Below are positions 22,213-33,927 of a stretch of 64,000 bases of DNA, in pieces (the first letter of the stretch is position 1; every line of letters starts with the position of its first letter). Below the pieces are notes generated by a model, which saw nothing but the letters and a program-made list of their open reading frames with translations, did no database searches and was not told where the DNA came from. This stretch comes from Scedosporium boydii (lineage: Eukaryota > Ascomycota > Sordariomycetes > Microascales > Microascaceae): assembly GCA_002221725.1 (NCBI GenBank), contig NJFT01000016.1, positions 62,001 through 126,000 of the forward strand. Reading direction: 5' to 3'. Made by a program: the position numbers and the translations under genes.

Positions 22213-22911
22213 GAGACCACGGGTTTGTCACCTAGCAGGGCAAATGAGGTGACAACCCTTTCAACTGGTGTTGGTGTGACCTCTGGCGCGGATCCCATCA
22301 GAAATATTTGGTCCGAGCACGAGAGTCGTGGCACTCAACCCAGTTTCGCCCTCACTTCCATTGCCTCCCACGCAGGCCTCAGAAAGTACCTCAATCCTCC
22401 CCTCAGTGATAAACAAGGCAATCCCTGGATTGGTGTGGAGGCACTCTGGGGTTCAGACAAGGATAAGGATGCTATCTCTAAACAGAGGCGCTCTTCTCCA
22501 TACTTTGGAAATGACCTTTCCCGTCTTCCTCCTGTTGATCTACTCAAGCTTCGTCAACCCATTACATCTTCATGCCGCACCTTCAGGCCTAGTCCTGAGG
22601 TTGATGCAATCACAAGGGAAACCACATTATCTCTTCGCACCCCTCCTAGCATCTTTAAGAGTTTCTACTCGGAGACTTTCCAGCCAGGTAAAATAAAGGG
22701 AACGGATGCCTTTGAGTCAGAGAAGCGCTTTCGGGCTCATTTGAGTGAAAGCCCTCAAGATGAAAGCATTGGACGCTTCCGCCTGCCTTTGCGCTTCCGA
22801 GGCCCGCAGAAACTTGGAGACAAGGAGAAGGAGACGAAGGAGGAGAAGGAGGATATTCAGCAACAGGGAGACAAACAGGATGATGACAGTCAGCAGGGTG
22901 ATGGTAACTGA
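22213..22911 (+). other. Open frame continuing past the NST1 stop, no methionine
   Basis: After TAG (22210-22212) the same frame runs on for 232 sense codons to TGA at 22909-22911. The translation looks protein-like (IRNIWSEHES, GLRKYLNPPLSDKQGNPW, GVEALWGSDKDKD, SESPQDESIGRFRLPLRF, then an acidic KEKETKEEK tail). It contains no ATG codon, so it cannot be an ordinary separate gene starting here. It may be a readthrough extension of NST1, an alternative last exon, a degraded former C-terminus, or 3' untranslated sequence that is open by chance. Third codon positions are not strongly G/C-biased, which argues for caution. Confidence 0.35.
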
Positions 22912-24181
22912 ACCACCACTAATCTAAGAGGAGAGCACACCTTTTGCCTTTTTTTATTTCCGTTTTCTTTCTTCATCATAAGCCCTTGGTTTCTTCCTGA
23001 ATGAAGGGGTATCTGATTTGGCTCAGTATCAGGGACACAAAGGGTTAACGGATTTGGCGAAATGAGGTACTAATACATGGAGCAAAAGTTTCATTGTTCT
23101 ACTTGCATGGTAGCTCGTTGCATCATCTCGGAAGTCTTCTTTTTTCTGTTTTTTTTCTTCCTCTCTTGTTTTGTTGTCATTTTATAGCGAAAGGGCCTTC
23201 TCTCTACGGCATATCTTTTTTCCTTTCTTCTGGGAAATTAAAGAAGGGGAGATGAGCGATCATTAGGGAATATAAGCGATTATTCGCTTTTGATCATCTT
23301 TTTTTGTGTTCCTGGTATCTGATGTGTTTGATGGGATCATGCCTCGAAATGTAGGATGAAGTCGATTCCCCGTCGAGCTGGACGTGTTATGTGTATATGT
23401 ATGTATGGATGGATGTAGGAAGTTGACTGGAGGCCTTGCGGTAGAACACAGCCAACGACCATTGTTCTTGAACTAGGAGATCCGATGGTTCTCGATAAGT
23501 AACCGGGACCAAGGCTCAACGATAAGAGCTAAGATTCCCGGATTTGCAGATCACGGCTCAATATAACTTCCTGCCTTCAATAAGCAACAGGAAGATGTCG
23601 AAACACCACGACGCGAAGGCACCCTTGGGAAAAATGAGGTGATGAATCTTCTCGTTAATACCATACGACTTTATATTCCCTAGTAATGCATGAAACCACC
23701 ACAAGAAAAAGAACTACCAAACAGACGAAAACGAGGATGAGGAAACCAATAAAAAACATCTTTTAAACAATTGGACAGGGGAATTTGTTAATAAAGGGGG
23801 GGAAACATCAGGGTAGATTCTGGAAACCGTCTCTTTTTTCTTTTTGTATACATGTGTGGAAAGACTGGGGATGAATGAGTCTTTCCAAGATGGGTGCGCA
23901 TGGTCATCGAGGAACAATCCTATCAAGGATGAAAAAAAAAAAAATGACAAGATGAGAAATTCATTAAATGTAGAACCCTTGCGCCTTTGCCAGATCAGCT
24001 TAGCTGGGGTGGACTTGTGTAAAAAGCGGGGGACGAGACTTGTCTCGGGAACATACATCCCCTTCCGGGCCGGGTAGAAAGAAGACAGCTTCAAATCATA
24101 ACTCCCATCCTTTTTCTACACGAACCGCCCGCCCGAGCCCCCGCGCCGAGCCCGATTCCCCGGACCAGCCTCCAGGAACTC
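22912..24181. other. Convergent 3' regions
   Basis: The 3' flank of NST1 (T-rich) meets the 3' flank of the membrane-protein gene (-). No coding frame is supported. Confidence 0.5.
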
Positions 24182-25249
24182 CTAGTACCTGTGCTGGTCG
24201 TTGAAAGGATCCGGCTGGGGCGTGGCAGAAGGCGAAGGAGCATCGCCATATGCCTGGGGGTTCGGCTGACTCGTCATAAGCGGCTGCCTATCACTCACGT
24301 TCCTAGCACGAGTGCCGGCGCTAGAGGCCTTAGCAATAGCGGCGGCCTCGGCCTTGGCAGCGAGCTTCTTCTGCTGGGACTTATCCTTGCAGCAGAAGAA
24401 GGTCATCATGCCGATGGAGATGACGATGGCAGCGGCGAAGATGATGGTGACGATGATGCCGCCGGTGTCGAGCTTGTTGACCTTCTCCATGCAGGTCGTC
24501 TGGCCCTTGGAGTCCATGCGGCAGAGGAAGCCGTCGAGGCAGCGGACCTTCTCGATGACGCGCTCCTCGCAGGTGCCCGTCGGGTCGCAGATGCTCTCGG
24601 TGGCGGTGCGCGTGGCGTAGCATTCGGTACCCTGGGAGGGCTTGGCGATGCCGCCGGTTACGGTTTGGGCGGCCGCCGTGACGCGGACGACTTCGGTTTG
24701 CCTCTCGGGAGTGGTTTCGGCGGCGGCGGGGGTGGTTGCCGCGGGAGTGTCCTCGGGTGTTTGCTTGGGAGCGGCAGGCTGGGTAGGTGCAGGTTGGGCA
24801 GGGGTGTTGGCCTTGGTGTTGGCGTTGCCCTTCGTGTTGGTATCCTCGTTATTGTTCGGCTTGTTGCTGTTATTGTTGTTGCCCGAGTTGGTGTCTTCTT
24901 GCTCCGCGGCGTCCTCCGCGTCGGCGTTATTATTATTGCCTCCACGTTGCCTCTTGCGGAGATCCCTCGCATTGGCCCAGCTGGCATCGTTGTCACAGAG
25001 GTAGATGAACGCTGTGGCGTCGACAGTGGACTCGTCGGCACCGCAGCCAGCGTCTAGAAGACACTGCTCGATATCGGACTGGATCGAGGCCTCGGAAAGG
25101 GAAACGAGACATCTGCTAAGTGCCGCGGCGTCGCCGCAGTGGGAAGCGTAGGCGAGGTCATCGGCACGGTCGCGTACGCACCTGGCGGCTTGCTCGGAGA
25201 GGGCGGTAACGACAGGGAGGAAGGCGACGGAGGACTTTGAGAGACGCAT
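24182..25249 (-). CDS. Cys-rich single-pass plasma-membrane protein, sensor-like
   Basis: Single exon, 355 aa, family not recognised. Start chosen at the ATG giving MRLSKSSVAFLPVVTALS, a signal peptide (residues 1 to about 20). Residues 24-90 contain six cysteines in a helical Asp/Ala-rich domain. LRKR at about 100 is a possible Kex2-type processing site. An Asn-rich stretch and a Thr/Pro/Ala-rich stalk follow, typical of heavily O-glycosylated wall-spanning regions. A second module (about 212-265) has seven cysteines (ECYATRT, CDPTGTCEER, CLDGFLCRMD). One membrane segment, GGIIVTIIFAAAIVISIG, is followed by FFCCKDK and a 70-residue basic, Ala/Ser-rich cytoplasmic tail. The architecture resembles Mid2/Wsc-type wall sensors, but neither a WSC nor a clear CFEM cysteine pattern is seen, so the sensor role is inference. 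Confidence 0.75.
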   Translation of the reverse strand: MRLSKSSVAFLPVVTALSEQAARCVRDRADDLAYASHCGDAAALSRCLVSLSEASIQSDIEQCLLDAGCGADESTVDATAFIYLCDNDASWANARDLRKRQRGGNNNNADAEDAAEQEDTNSGNNNNSNKPNNNEDTNTKGNANTKANTPAQPAPTQPAAPKQTPEDTPAATTPAAAETTPERQTEVVRVTAAAQTVTGGIAKPSQGTECYATRTATESICDPTGTCEERVIEKVRCLDGFLCRMDSKGQTTCMEKVNKLDTGGIIVTIIFAAAIVISIGMMTFFCCKDKSQQKKLAAKAEAAAIAKASSAGTRARNVSDRQPLMTSQPNPQAYGDAPSPSATPQPDPFNDQHRY

Positions 25250-28200
25250 CTTGGCTCTCTTTAGTTTTTCTCCCTCGAATTCGTGAAACGCAGAATTTAT
25301 ATTGCGGTGCTGTTGTCGCAGCACAAACACCGAGTCTCAGGGGGCGGATGGTGGCAGAATCGATCGGCAGGTACCGGAGAATCGATCGTTCGCGGTCAGT
25401 GCCGGCGATATTTCTTTCCTTCGGCGTCGGAAAAAAAAATGAAAGAGATGAAGAAAAGAAATTGGCGTGAGGCGTGAGGCGTGAGACGTGTCCCAGTTTT
25501 TGAGAGGGAGAAAAGTTGGATTAAAGGATTGACTTTTTTTCTCAGTCGGTCGCTGGGAACCTGGACGAGCCTGCAGGGATTTTCAGGGGGCTTCTCCTTG
25601 AGGTTGGGCGGGAAAGTCGGCTCTCGAAAATTTGTCTCGGCCGATATTCTCTCTCGTTTCGAAGGATACCGAAAAGCGAAGGCGGTAAAACTGAGGAAAA
25701 GAAAATGAAAGAAATTCAAGAAGACTCTCGCCAAAAGGAAGCAAAAACAACGCGGAAGAAGTAAGATGGATTCAGGGAGGGATGAGATGAGGCCTCGTTT
25801 TGGATCTGGTAATTTTTCTGAATTGGGAGCGGAAAGGGGCTGAGGAGCTGAACCAGGCTGTGAGGCGCATGCAACTGGGGGGATTGGCAGATTGGTAGGA
25901 CCAAGGTCGACTAGACCCAGGGTGGTGTCCTTTGCGTCTGCGGTCTGGCGCGTTGCATCGAGTCTGGTCCAGAATGCTTACTCCATCCCAGCCCAGCCCA
26001 CGATCATCTCGCCGCGCAGGGCAAGTTCTAGCAACTGGGAATCAAGAAAGGAAACTTGATCGACTCTTCCATCATTGATATTTTATCTTGCACCCTCGAT
26101 TATGATATAATCTCCATGTTCCGTCGGCGATACCTGAAATTTAGGCTTACGAGGTACTGGAGATCGCCGCGATCTTAATTATGGAGGCTTGGTCCTTCCT
26201 TGACCCCTGTTTCTCGCTTAGTCAGGGGCGGCCGAACAATTGAACGCAGCAAAGTTGAACTTACGAAGGCAAATGCCTTCAAATTGCTCTTCGTGCCTAC
26301 GCTCTCACCCACGCTGTTACTCACACGTGTCGTCCTGTATCTCCACGTGGTTCAAGTTAGGTCGACGTCGATGTTGCCTCCTGAGGCGCCTTTAACCTTA
26401 AAATGCGGCTGTATACAACATCACTTTAATAGATCCATGTTGAAATTTCACATCGAAAATGGGATTGCGCTGGTTTCAAGGGCAGTGAGGCTGAGATCTT
26501 ACATACAGGTGAAAAAGCGTGAGAAGCGTTCTGCACCGCCTCAGTGGGGAATATCTTGTCTCCGGGACGTTCCCATTGGCTATGATAGTTGGTTCGCTCC
26601 AGCGAAGTGTTGCCGCTAGCAAAAACGGTTTTGGTTGGGCTTGTGGTCGCTGCTTCTCAATCGAGGACAGACTGACAAGTGCTTGTAGTACGAAGTACGA
26701 AGCACATGCCGAAATCTAGCGAGTGGGAGTGTCACGGAGAAGGAACAATGATTGGGAGGAACAGTGAAGGGCGACGAAGTATTCTTGTTGATGTGTACAA
26801 GTCTGGACAAGTTTGACGGCTTGAGATTCCAATTGCAACTACATAGCTCTTGCTGTTGCAAGCATGCCACGGCAGATGTTTGATTGATGCTAAATTTCGC
26901 AGACGGCGGTCAACGACGACTGACCGCCACGCTAGATGGAGAAGCTTCTCCACTTGCTGTAAACGTCAAAGTGGTCAACCGTTGCGGTCTTGGTGTTTCT
27001 GGATGAGTAATTGGCGATGACCTCAGTGATAGAACAAACGGAAGCTCCAAGCCTCCAAACATCTCCATGAGGAGGGAAGGACAAGACACAACGAGGAACA
27101 ATCTTGATACGAGCCGGGAAGGAAGAACTCTCCCCGGGCCACCCCTTCCACCCCTCGGCTCTCGGTTGGCTGGAATATTTGGCTCCTCAGGTTCCACGAC
27201 GTGTGACGTTACCGCCGTACGAGTCCAACAAGGATGAGGTATTGATGCAGGGAAGCAGGGAAGGATCGACTTGAGTCTGATGACATCAAGGACAGCATGA
27301 CTGATATTCCGGACAAGGAACCTGCGACGATAAATACCCGTGTACTTGACTTCTTGACCAACGGGTTTTCCCTGTGGCCGCCTCGAGGGTGCATCTCCAC
27401 GCCTTGTCCAACTATCACCAGGCATCAGACCGAGGAGCTCGATATCGGCGCTCCGTTGTCACCCGCGCTCCTCGGAACAGCTGCCTAGGCAGTTAATTTT
27501 TTTTTCTTCTTTTCTTTGTCTTCCTGTTGATACCATGCTTTTATCTCCTTCGGGGCCAAGGGGGCAGAAGGGGCCAAAAAAACCAACTCCTCGAAAAGCT
27601 TGATTCTCAACAGCCGCTCCCTCGCCGATCGCCGCCAGCTCTCTATGCTTTTTTTCTCTCCCTCTTCTTTTTCTTTTTTTATTTTTAATACAGTGATCCC
27701 GTTCCGGCCGAATCATGCAAAAAATTGAGACATGCAACTAGCACCGACGCCAACACTACCCGTGTCGTGATGTGGCTTGGACTTGGCTTGGTACAACCGT
27801 TCCCCGATATGATACTGATGCGCAGACTCGCAGTGCAACACGTTGGCGAGACATGGACGGCAAGGAAGCAAAGCCAAGGACAAGAGCCCGCCCACCACTC
27901 GACCCGATCACATCTTGGTCTTGCGAAGTACGTCAGAGGATGGGACAAGAATCCGTCAGTCCCGGTGGGCGGAGGCGACCATCTTGCCTACATCTCAAAT
28001 CATATCTGCCAACCTTGTTCTTCTCAAATGTTCTAGGCCTAAAAAGGATGATATATGATCCGGATTTAGAAAGGCATCCAAAATCTTGCATTGGTGCCCG
28101 AGTTCTCGATGGCCGTTTCCACGCGTGGGTACACATGGATGGAGGGGGTGTGCGCGGTCCACCCCCTGGAAAGCCTGAATGGGAACAATCTTGCGAATCC

Positions 28201-31200
28201 CTCTCCAGTTCGGCAGCCAACAAGCTTCCGCCATGTCAGTTGAGCAGAGTCGCAACCAACACCCCGGCCGGCATCAAGAATATGACTAGTTAATTCTACT
28301 TCTTGTCAATGGAGGACGAAGCGCCGCGCTCGACCTTGTCCACCAATGCCGCGCATGCGAATCTTCGAGATTTTACTTCGTACATGTGCCATGTGCCATG
28401 ATCTCTCGGCTTGCGCTAGGGCTGGGTTGGCTGGCCTATTTTCGAAAGGGGAAAACGACCGGTCCTCATTGATCAGGGCTTCCGGGGGGGTTGGGTTTAT
28501 GGTTGGGGTTGGGATTGGCGAAATGTGGATGGAAAGCAGATCCAATACCACGGGTTTCTGGCCGGTCCCAAGAACGGGATGGGCAAAGGACCAGACATAA
28601 ATTTGCTGGCGACGACATCGTCAGATATCATCACCGCTTCCCCGCGCATGAGGGATGAGAGCTATCTGATATGAGCAGTCGCACCCCATATCCCGCCCAA
28701 AATCAGGCGGCCGTCTTGATTCTGGTTCCCTTGCTGCAGTGGCATGCTGAGGGAGCACGTCTCACCGTGTTTCTCCAGCTCACCTGCACATCCTTTTTCC
28801 ACCCAGCCACTTTCCTGACCGACATTGACATCCACACGTCCCCACCACCCCCTTGTGCCGTTCTCGATGCACCGCGAACTGCACTAATTTCAACCGCACT
28901 GCATCTAACGACTTCCGACTTAGCTACCTTCGCGACCTTCTATTCGTCGCCCCTCTTCTCTCCAAAGCTTTTCCCTTCCCTTCCCATCCGTTTTTTTCCA
29001 ATTGACGTTGTGGAGGGCCGCAGGAGCCTGGGCATCCTAACAAAACCAGTCTAGTGCTGGCGGTGTGGTGTACGGACAGGAAGTACCTCGACTCCAACGA
29101 TGCTGCTACTCGCCACCTACAAGGGGGCCAGGCATTGGTTAATTTATTTCTTTAGCATCCAAGGCTGTGCCTTTCCCGACTTGTCCACCCGCCCGCCTCC
29201 CATTGAGACAGACACCTTGAGACAGACACCTTGAGACAGAGAAGCCTCGATCTTGGAAGACGGCGATAATAACATTCGCCCTGTCGTATGTCATCCTGCC
29301 ATTTAGGTAGGTCCACCCATGCCTCGAGAAAAGCCCACTTCTAAATCCATGCCAAGAGTCGGGGGGAACAAGTAACCGGCCCGGCCCGGCCTTTTATACA
29401 TGCGTGGATGTATCTATAAAGGACCCACGCACATACTGCCGGTCAGACAAGCGGCCAACCTTGCTTTCAACTTTTTTTCCCTTCTTTTTTTTTTCCTCCT
29501 TTTTCCTTTTTCCATTTCTTTTTCTTTTTCTTTTTATTGTTGATGTTTGAACCTATTATACAGCTAGATTCGAAAGAAAAGCTTTTTCCTCACTGACCCC
29601 CCCTTTTCCTTCGTTCCTTGCCACTGTTTCCTCACTATTTTCTCATCCCACCCCCCTCCCTCCCAACAAGTTGTTCCTCCTTCCTCTTCGCGTTTTGCCC
29701 ATCATTCCCTACGCTAAATAGCTTTCCATGTTTTGCATTGTGTTGTGTGGGCGTCCAGGGTGGGCCTTACATTGGATGAACTGAGCATCAGCCGACTCGA
29801 AGAAGAAATCCAGCTGGATCCATTTCCAACTTCCCTCTTCCGTCCCAGCTGGGCCGAATCCCCTTCCGCTGTACCGCTCACCGGGAATCAATTTTTATCT
29901 CCCCAGGGTTTGATTCCAGCTCGGCAGGTCCAAAGGAAAAATAAAAATCCATACCATAGGCTCCAGCTGCAACCGGTCCGTATTAGTCGAAAATCCCCTT
30001 CCCGCGCTTCACTCATGACCAGCACCCGGATTCCTTCTGCCACTTACCGCCGTCACTGCCACTGCCACTGCCAATGTCACTTCTTGCATTCGCCTAATTG
30101 GTCGTGGGCAAAGCATACCTGTACCCTGACGCAAAATAACCCGGGTTCAGTCCATGATTAGCTGGCCAAAACTTGTCATGAATTCCGAGTTGGGCACAAA
30201 CCGTCCATGAGAAGACACGAAGCGTGGCCTTGAGTCAGACACAGACGCATTATAGTTATTATTTATAGGTGGTTGCTCGTAACGAGTGACCAGGGGCAAG
30301 GGCCCGAGTGTGCCTATTGACCACCCCTCCCTCGTACTCAAGTACCTAGCCCAGTTACACCCGTTGATCGATCTGCTGGCACCGCCATTGTCCCACCGTC
30401 CCCGATTGCCCAATCGGCCGCTCTATATTTATACTTTCTCCCCATACTTCCTATGTGCGATGGTGATATAGCTATGTCTACTGCTCCTGGATTCACTCTC
30501 TCCATCCAATGGTCGTTGTAGACTACAAGGCGAGCAGTGGTACACGTATTTGATGTGTTGCGTCGGATTCGCCTTGCTTTTGCCCCGTCCCTCTCATTTC
30601 TCCATTTTGCTCCTGCGCGGTCTCACTTTGCTCATCACTCGGTTTGCCTCCCGGAAGGCAGAAAAAAAATTAGAAAAAGAAAAGAAAAAAGAAAGGAGAA
30701 GAAGGGCACACAGCAAGCCGGTCAGCTCGACAACGGCGTACGAGAAAGAGGAGCACGACATAAAGACAACCACTACGGCTACGCCTGTGGCCGAGCCGAC
30801 TGCACCAGCCCGGCCTAGATCTCGTGACGGTCAACCTATGACCGCCTTCCTTCTTCCTTGTGTGCGACGGATGAAGGATCTTTTGGCCACACGTAGACTT
30901 CGTCAGTCCGAAACTTCTCTTCCACTCATGAGCTGAGTCTGGCCGAGAACAACGGCATCGCATCGGATCATCTAGCCGTGGCTTCCTACATGTAGGATTC
31001 GGGTCTGGTCGGAGGACAAGTGATAAAAAGACTAACAGCCTTCAAGCAAAAGTACGCCTTGGGACATTCCACCGTCGTTTTTTTTCTTGACAGTCTTGGA
31101 TCTGTTCTCTTATCCGCCCCCTACGTCCCCAAAACACCTGCCAGATATCTGTCTGGACTGCGTTGTTCATATTGATGCTTCCGGCTTCTTGTATTCTTCT

Positions 31201-31540
31201 GGAGTCTCCATCTTGTTGTTGGTCCAACGGCCTTGTTGCCTCCCCGCTGAGGCATTGCTCTCGGTTTTTTATTTCAAAGTTCCCCGATCTTTGACCACGG
31301 CACTCTTTTCTTTATTTTGTCTCCTTCGGGAACCACTCTTTCGCCTCGTCCTTGTCGCCGCCGCCCTTTCAAGCTTGCCTAGAGCCTTGTGCCAGCTCCC
31401 AGCTCCCAGCTCCCTCCCCGAGAGAGTGTTTACCTGGTCTTCCGTTCCTTCCCACATAAAGGGACATTCCTGATTTAAGCACATTGCCTATTCTACACAT
31501 TGATGTTTACAATCCTCGGTTGCCATTGCCGTCATTCAAA
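25250..31540. other. 6.3-kb gene-poor divergent region
   Basis: No protein-like frame is supported. It contains two exact TACGAAGTA words (26689 and 28374), a 14-nt triple repeat at 29203-29244, pyrimidine-rich tracts at 29460-29560 and 30660-30700, and TATA-like sites near 29395-29420 (TTTTATAC, CTATAAAG). The CT-rich tract and TATA-like elements near 29.4-29.7 kb look like a promoter, so a long leader or a non-coding transcript running toward the acyltransferase is possible. Frames of 120-170 codons at 26200, 27772 and 28671 lack family resemblance. Confidence 0.45.
29203..29244 (+). repeat. 14-nt tandem repeat, three copies
   Basis: Unit TTGAGACAGACACC: two exact copies (29203-29216 and 29217-29230), then a third ending AGAGAAG. 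It lies in the non-coding region. Confidence 0.8.
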
Positions 31541-33927
31541 ATGAGGTGCTCTTTCCCAGAAGAGATTCCTTTGCGTAAGTGAATAGGGTGTCCTTGTTTG
31601 TTTCTTGCCTGTTCACAATAGCTGTTCATTCATTCATCAAGCTATTCTCCATATCCTGGCCCTCTCCTATTCCTTTGATCTGCTTCCCTTGAAATAGACC
31701 TCACAGGCCAGCCAGCTCAAGTGCTTCCTCCTCTACCATCACACATATACACCTCTGAACACTCCATTTCCTCCATCACCAATCCCATCAAATCCATACC
31801 TGCACATATCTTACAATCCTATCACAAGCACAGCTTTTCTTACATATCATCTTCTCCCAATCCAGGCAGCTCTTTTGCCATACCGCACACTGAGCGACTC
31901 AACATACGACTTCGAGCCACACCAGGACAAGGCCAGGCTGACCTGCATGGTCCACTTCCACTTCCACTTTCGGCACTTACCCATCAACGGCAAAGAGGTC
32001 CTGCTAGCCATATTCAAGGTAAGGCTATACCCTTTTCTTTCAAAGTAGCATGCCATCCCTCTTTTCGGTGAAGCCTTGGCTGGTATTTGGTTGTTCTCTC
32101 CCCCCCCCTTCTCCACCAATCCTTCACCCCAGTTCACCCTACTGCACAAGGCCCTTTTCCTTGATGCAAAAGCAGGTTGCACATCATTTATCTTCACACA
32201 TTAGCACGCCAAGCCTTCTAAGCTACAAGGAAACCTGGTGGAAAAGCGACTAATCATATCCTTGTGCATATATCACACTGCAGGCACTTCACCAGCATTC
32301 CCAATAGATCGAATCACTCCCCACACCCACCTACGAACCCGCTTCAAGCAGCGAGTTAGATTGAAGGTAAGAGGCTTATTGGTCTCTCTAGAATTAAGGA
32401 AACGAGAGTGTGGGTATCACTAACAGTTTGTTTCCCTAACAATAGACCACTAGTGCAATGGCAGAGAAGAAAGACGTTTCTACCAGCACGCCACTCTCCC
32501 TGTGGGATCAGGCAAGCTCAAGGTTCCATATCCGTCTGGTGCTCTGTTTTGAGCTGGACAACTCCAAGAGGGACCAGGTGGTTTCCCATTTGGGAAATGT
32601 GCTCAGACAACTGTCCCGCTCTCGCCCGGATCTTGCAGGACGGCTCCACCTCGGCGAGCGCAGGGGCTGGATCCATCTTCGGGAGTCGCCAGATTTCCAA
32701 ATTCCCCTGGAGGTCATGGATGGCGAAAAAAAATTCCGCATTGATGACTATAAGGAGCTCCGGGAAAGATCGTTCCCGCCCGCCGCCTTTCTCGGCGCCG
32801 ACATGTTTACGTACGAAGGGGCTGTTGTGAGCAGCAAATCCGAGGTGCCTGTGGCGGCGGTACGTATCATCTTCATTGACGGAGGCATGCTCCTCGCCAC
32901 ATTTCTGCACCATGGATTTGGCGACGGTGAGTGCCTTAAGGAGTTCCTCGAGGCGTTTTCTGCGCAGTCCCGCGGGGAGACTGTGCCCGTGCCCGGCAAC
33001 AGAAGCCTTGACTTTGCGAAGAAGAAGAACAAGAAGGAGCAAGACGACGAGGTCTGCTCCGAAAAGGCACCTTCGTTTCATCAGCTACTTGAAAAGTGTC
33101 CCGAATACGTCGAGTCGCTCGAGTTGGAGGGCCCCAACCAGCCTTCATACCGACCGGGAGGCCTAGACGAGTCCGATTATTGGAAGGACGGCAAGATTTT
33201 CGTCTTCACGAGCGACAAGATCCAGAAACTCAAGGACCTTGTCATGAAGCACGCGCCTTCCGATCGACCGCCGTCGTCCTATGTCTGTCTTGCGACGCTC
33301 TTCTGGGCCCACGCGGCACAGGCTCGAATGGATTTCGAGGCCGAGGAAGAAAGCTGGAAATGCAATGGCCTCGCGATGATGACGAACCCTGTCAACTGGC
33401 GACTCCGAGCTTTCCGCGACGAGAACAAATCGTACTACGGCAACTCGGCCACGCTGGCGCAGACGTGCGTGGAGAAGGATGAGCTCCAGTTGGCTTGTGA
33501 GAAGCCCGAGTTCTGGGCCCGGCTCGTACGCAAAGTCGAGACGGCCATCCGCAAGATTGACGACGACTTCGTCCGTCAGCGCGTCGAGCTCTTTGAGGCG
33601 GCTCCTGATCCACGAAGCCTCTGCCTACTCATCGACCCGCGAATTCCGCAGGACCTCGCTTTCAATACTTGGCGCGACTTCGGCGCCGACACCGAGTGGG
33701 ACCTCTACGGGGAGGGACCCGGTGCCAAGGGAGTGGGCGGCGGAGTCATCAAGGCGGATGCGCTGCGACGTTCGCAGGACCATTGGAACTTGGGCGGCAC
33801 GCTGATTCTGCCTGCGCGTCAGTCTTCTGATGAATATGAGGTTCTCCTGACGATCCCGCGGGATGCCATGGAGGAGCTTTGCGACGATGAGAATTTTATG
33901 TGTTGGGTCACGCGAGTCATCGAGTAG
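31541..33927 (+). CDS. BAHD-type acyltransferase with spliced upstream exons
   Basis: The main exon encodes a transferase-family (BAHD, PF02458-like) acyl-CoA-dependent acyltransferase, 489 aa from the ATG at 32458. It shows PLSLWDQASSRFHIRLVLCF at the N-terminus, the catalytic motif HHGFGDG (H151 to G157) and DFGAD (from residue 407) where plant enzymes have DFGWG. Such enzymes acylate alcohols or amines in secondary metabolism; no neighbouring biosynthetic genes indicate a substrate. Three upstream exons can be joined in frame: 31541-31574, 31698-32018, 32284-32366, then 32446-33927. The donors are GTAAGT, GTAAGG and GTAAGA, and the last intron has CACTAAC before its acceptor. That model gives 639 aa, with a Ser/Pro/His-rich extension of about 150 residues. 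Whether the upstream exons are translated or are a spliced leader is open. The internal ATG has a good context and yields a family-length protein. Confidence 0.75.

Noticed and set aside
24191..25057. 288-codon open frame on + across the membrane-protein gene
   Set aside because: Gly/Leu/Val-rich antisense translation; the minus strand has signal peptide, Cys modules and membrane segment in order.
26200..26619. 139-codon open frame on +
   Set aside because: No recognisable motif; surrounded by gene-free sequence with TACGAAGTA words.
27772..28293. 173-codon open frame on +
   Set aside because: No family resemblance, no consistent codon bias, no splice or promoter support.
28671..29054. 127-codon open frame on +
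   Set aside because: Low-complexity Ser/Pro/Phe product of pyrimidine-rich DNA upstream of a promoter-like stretch.
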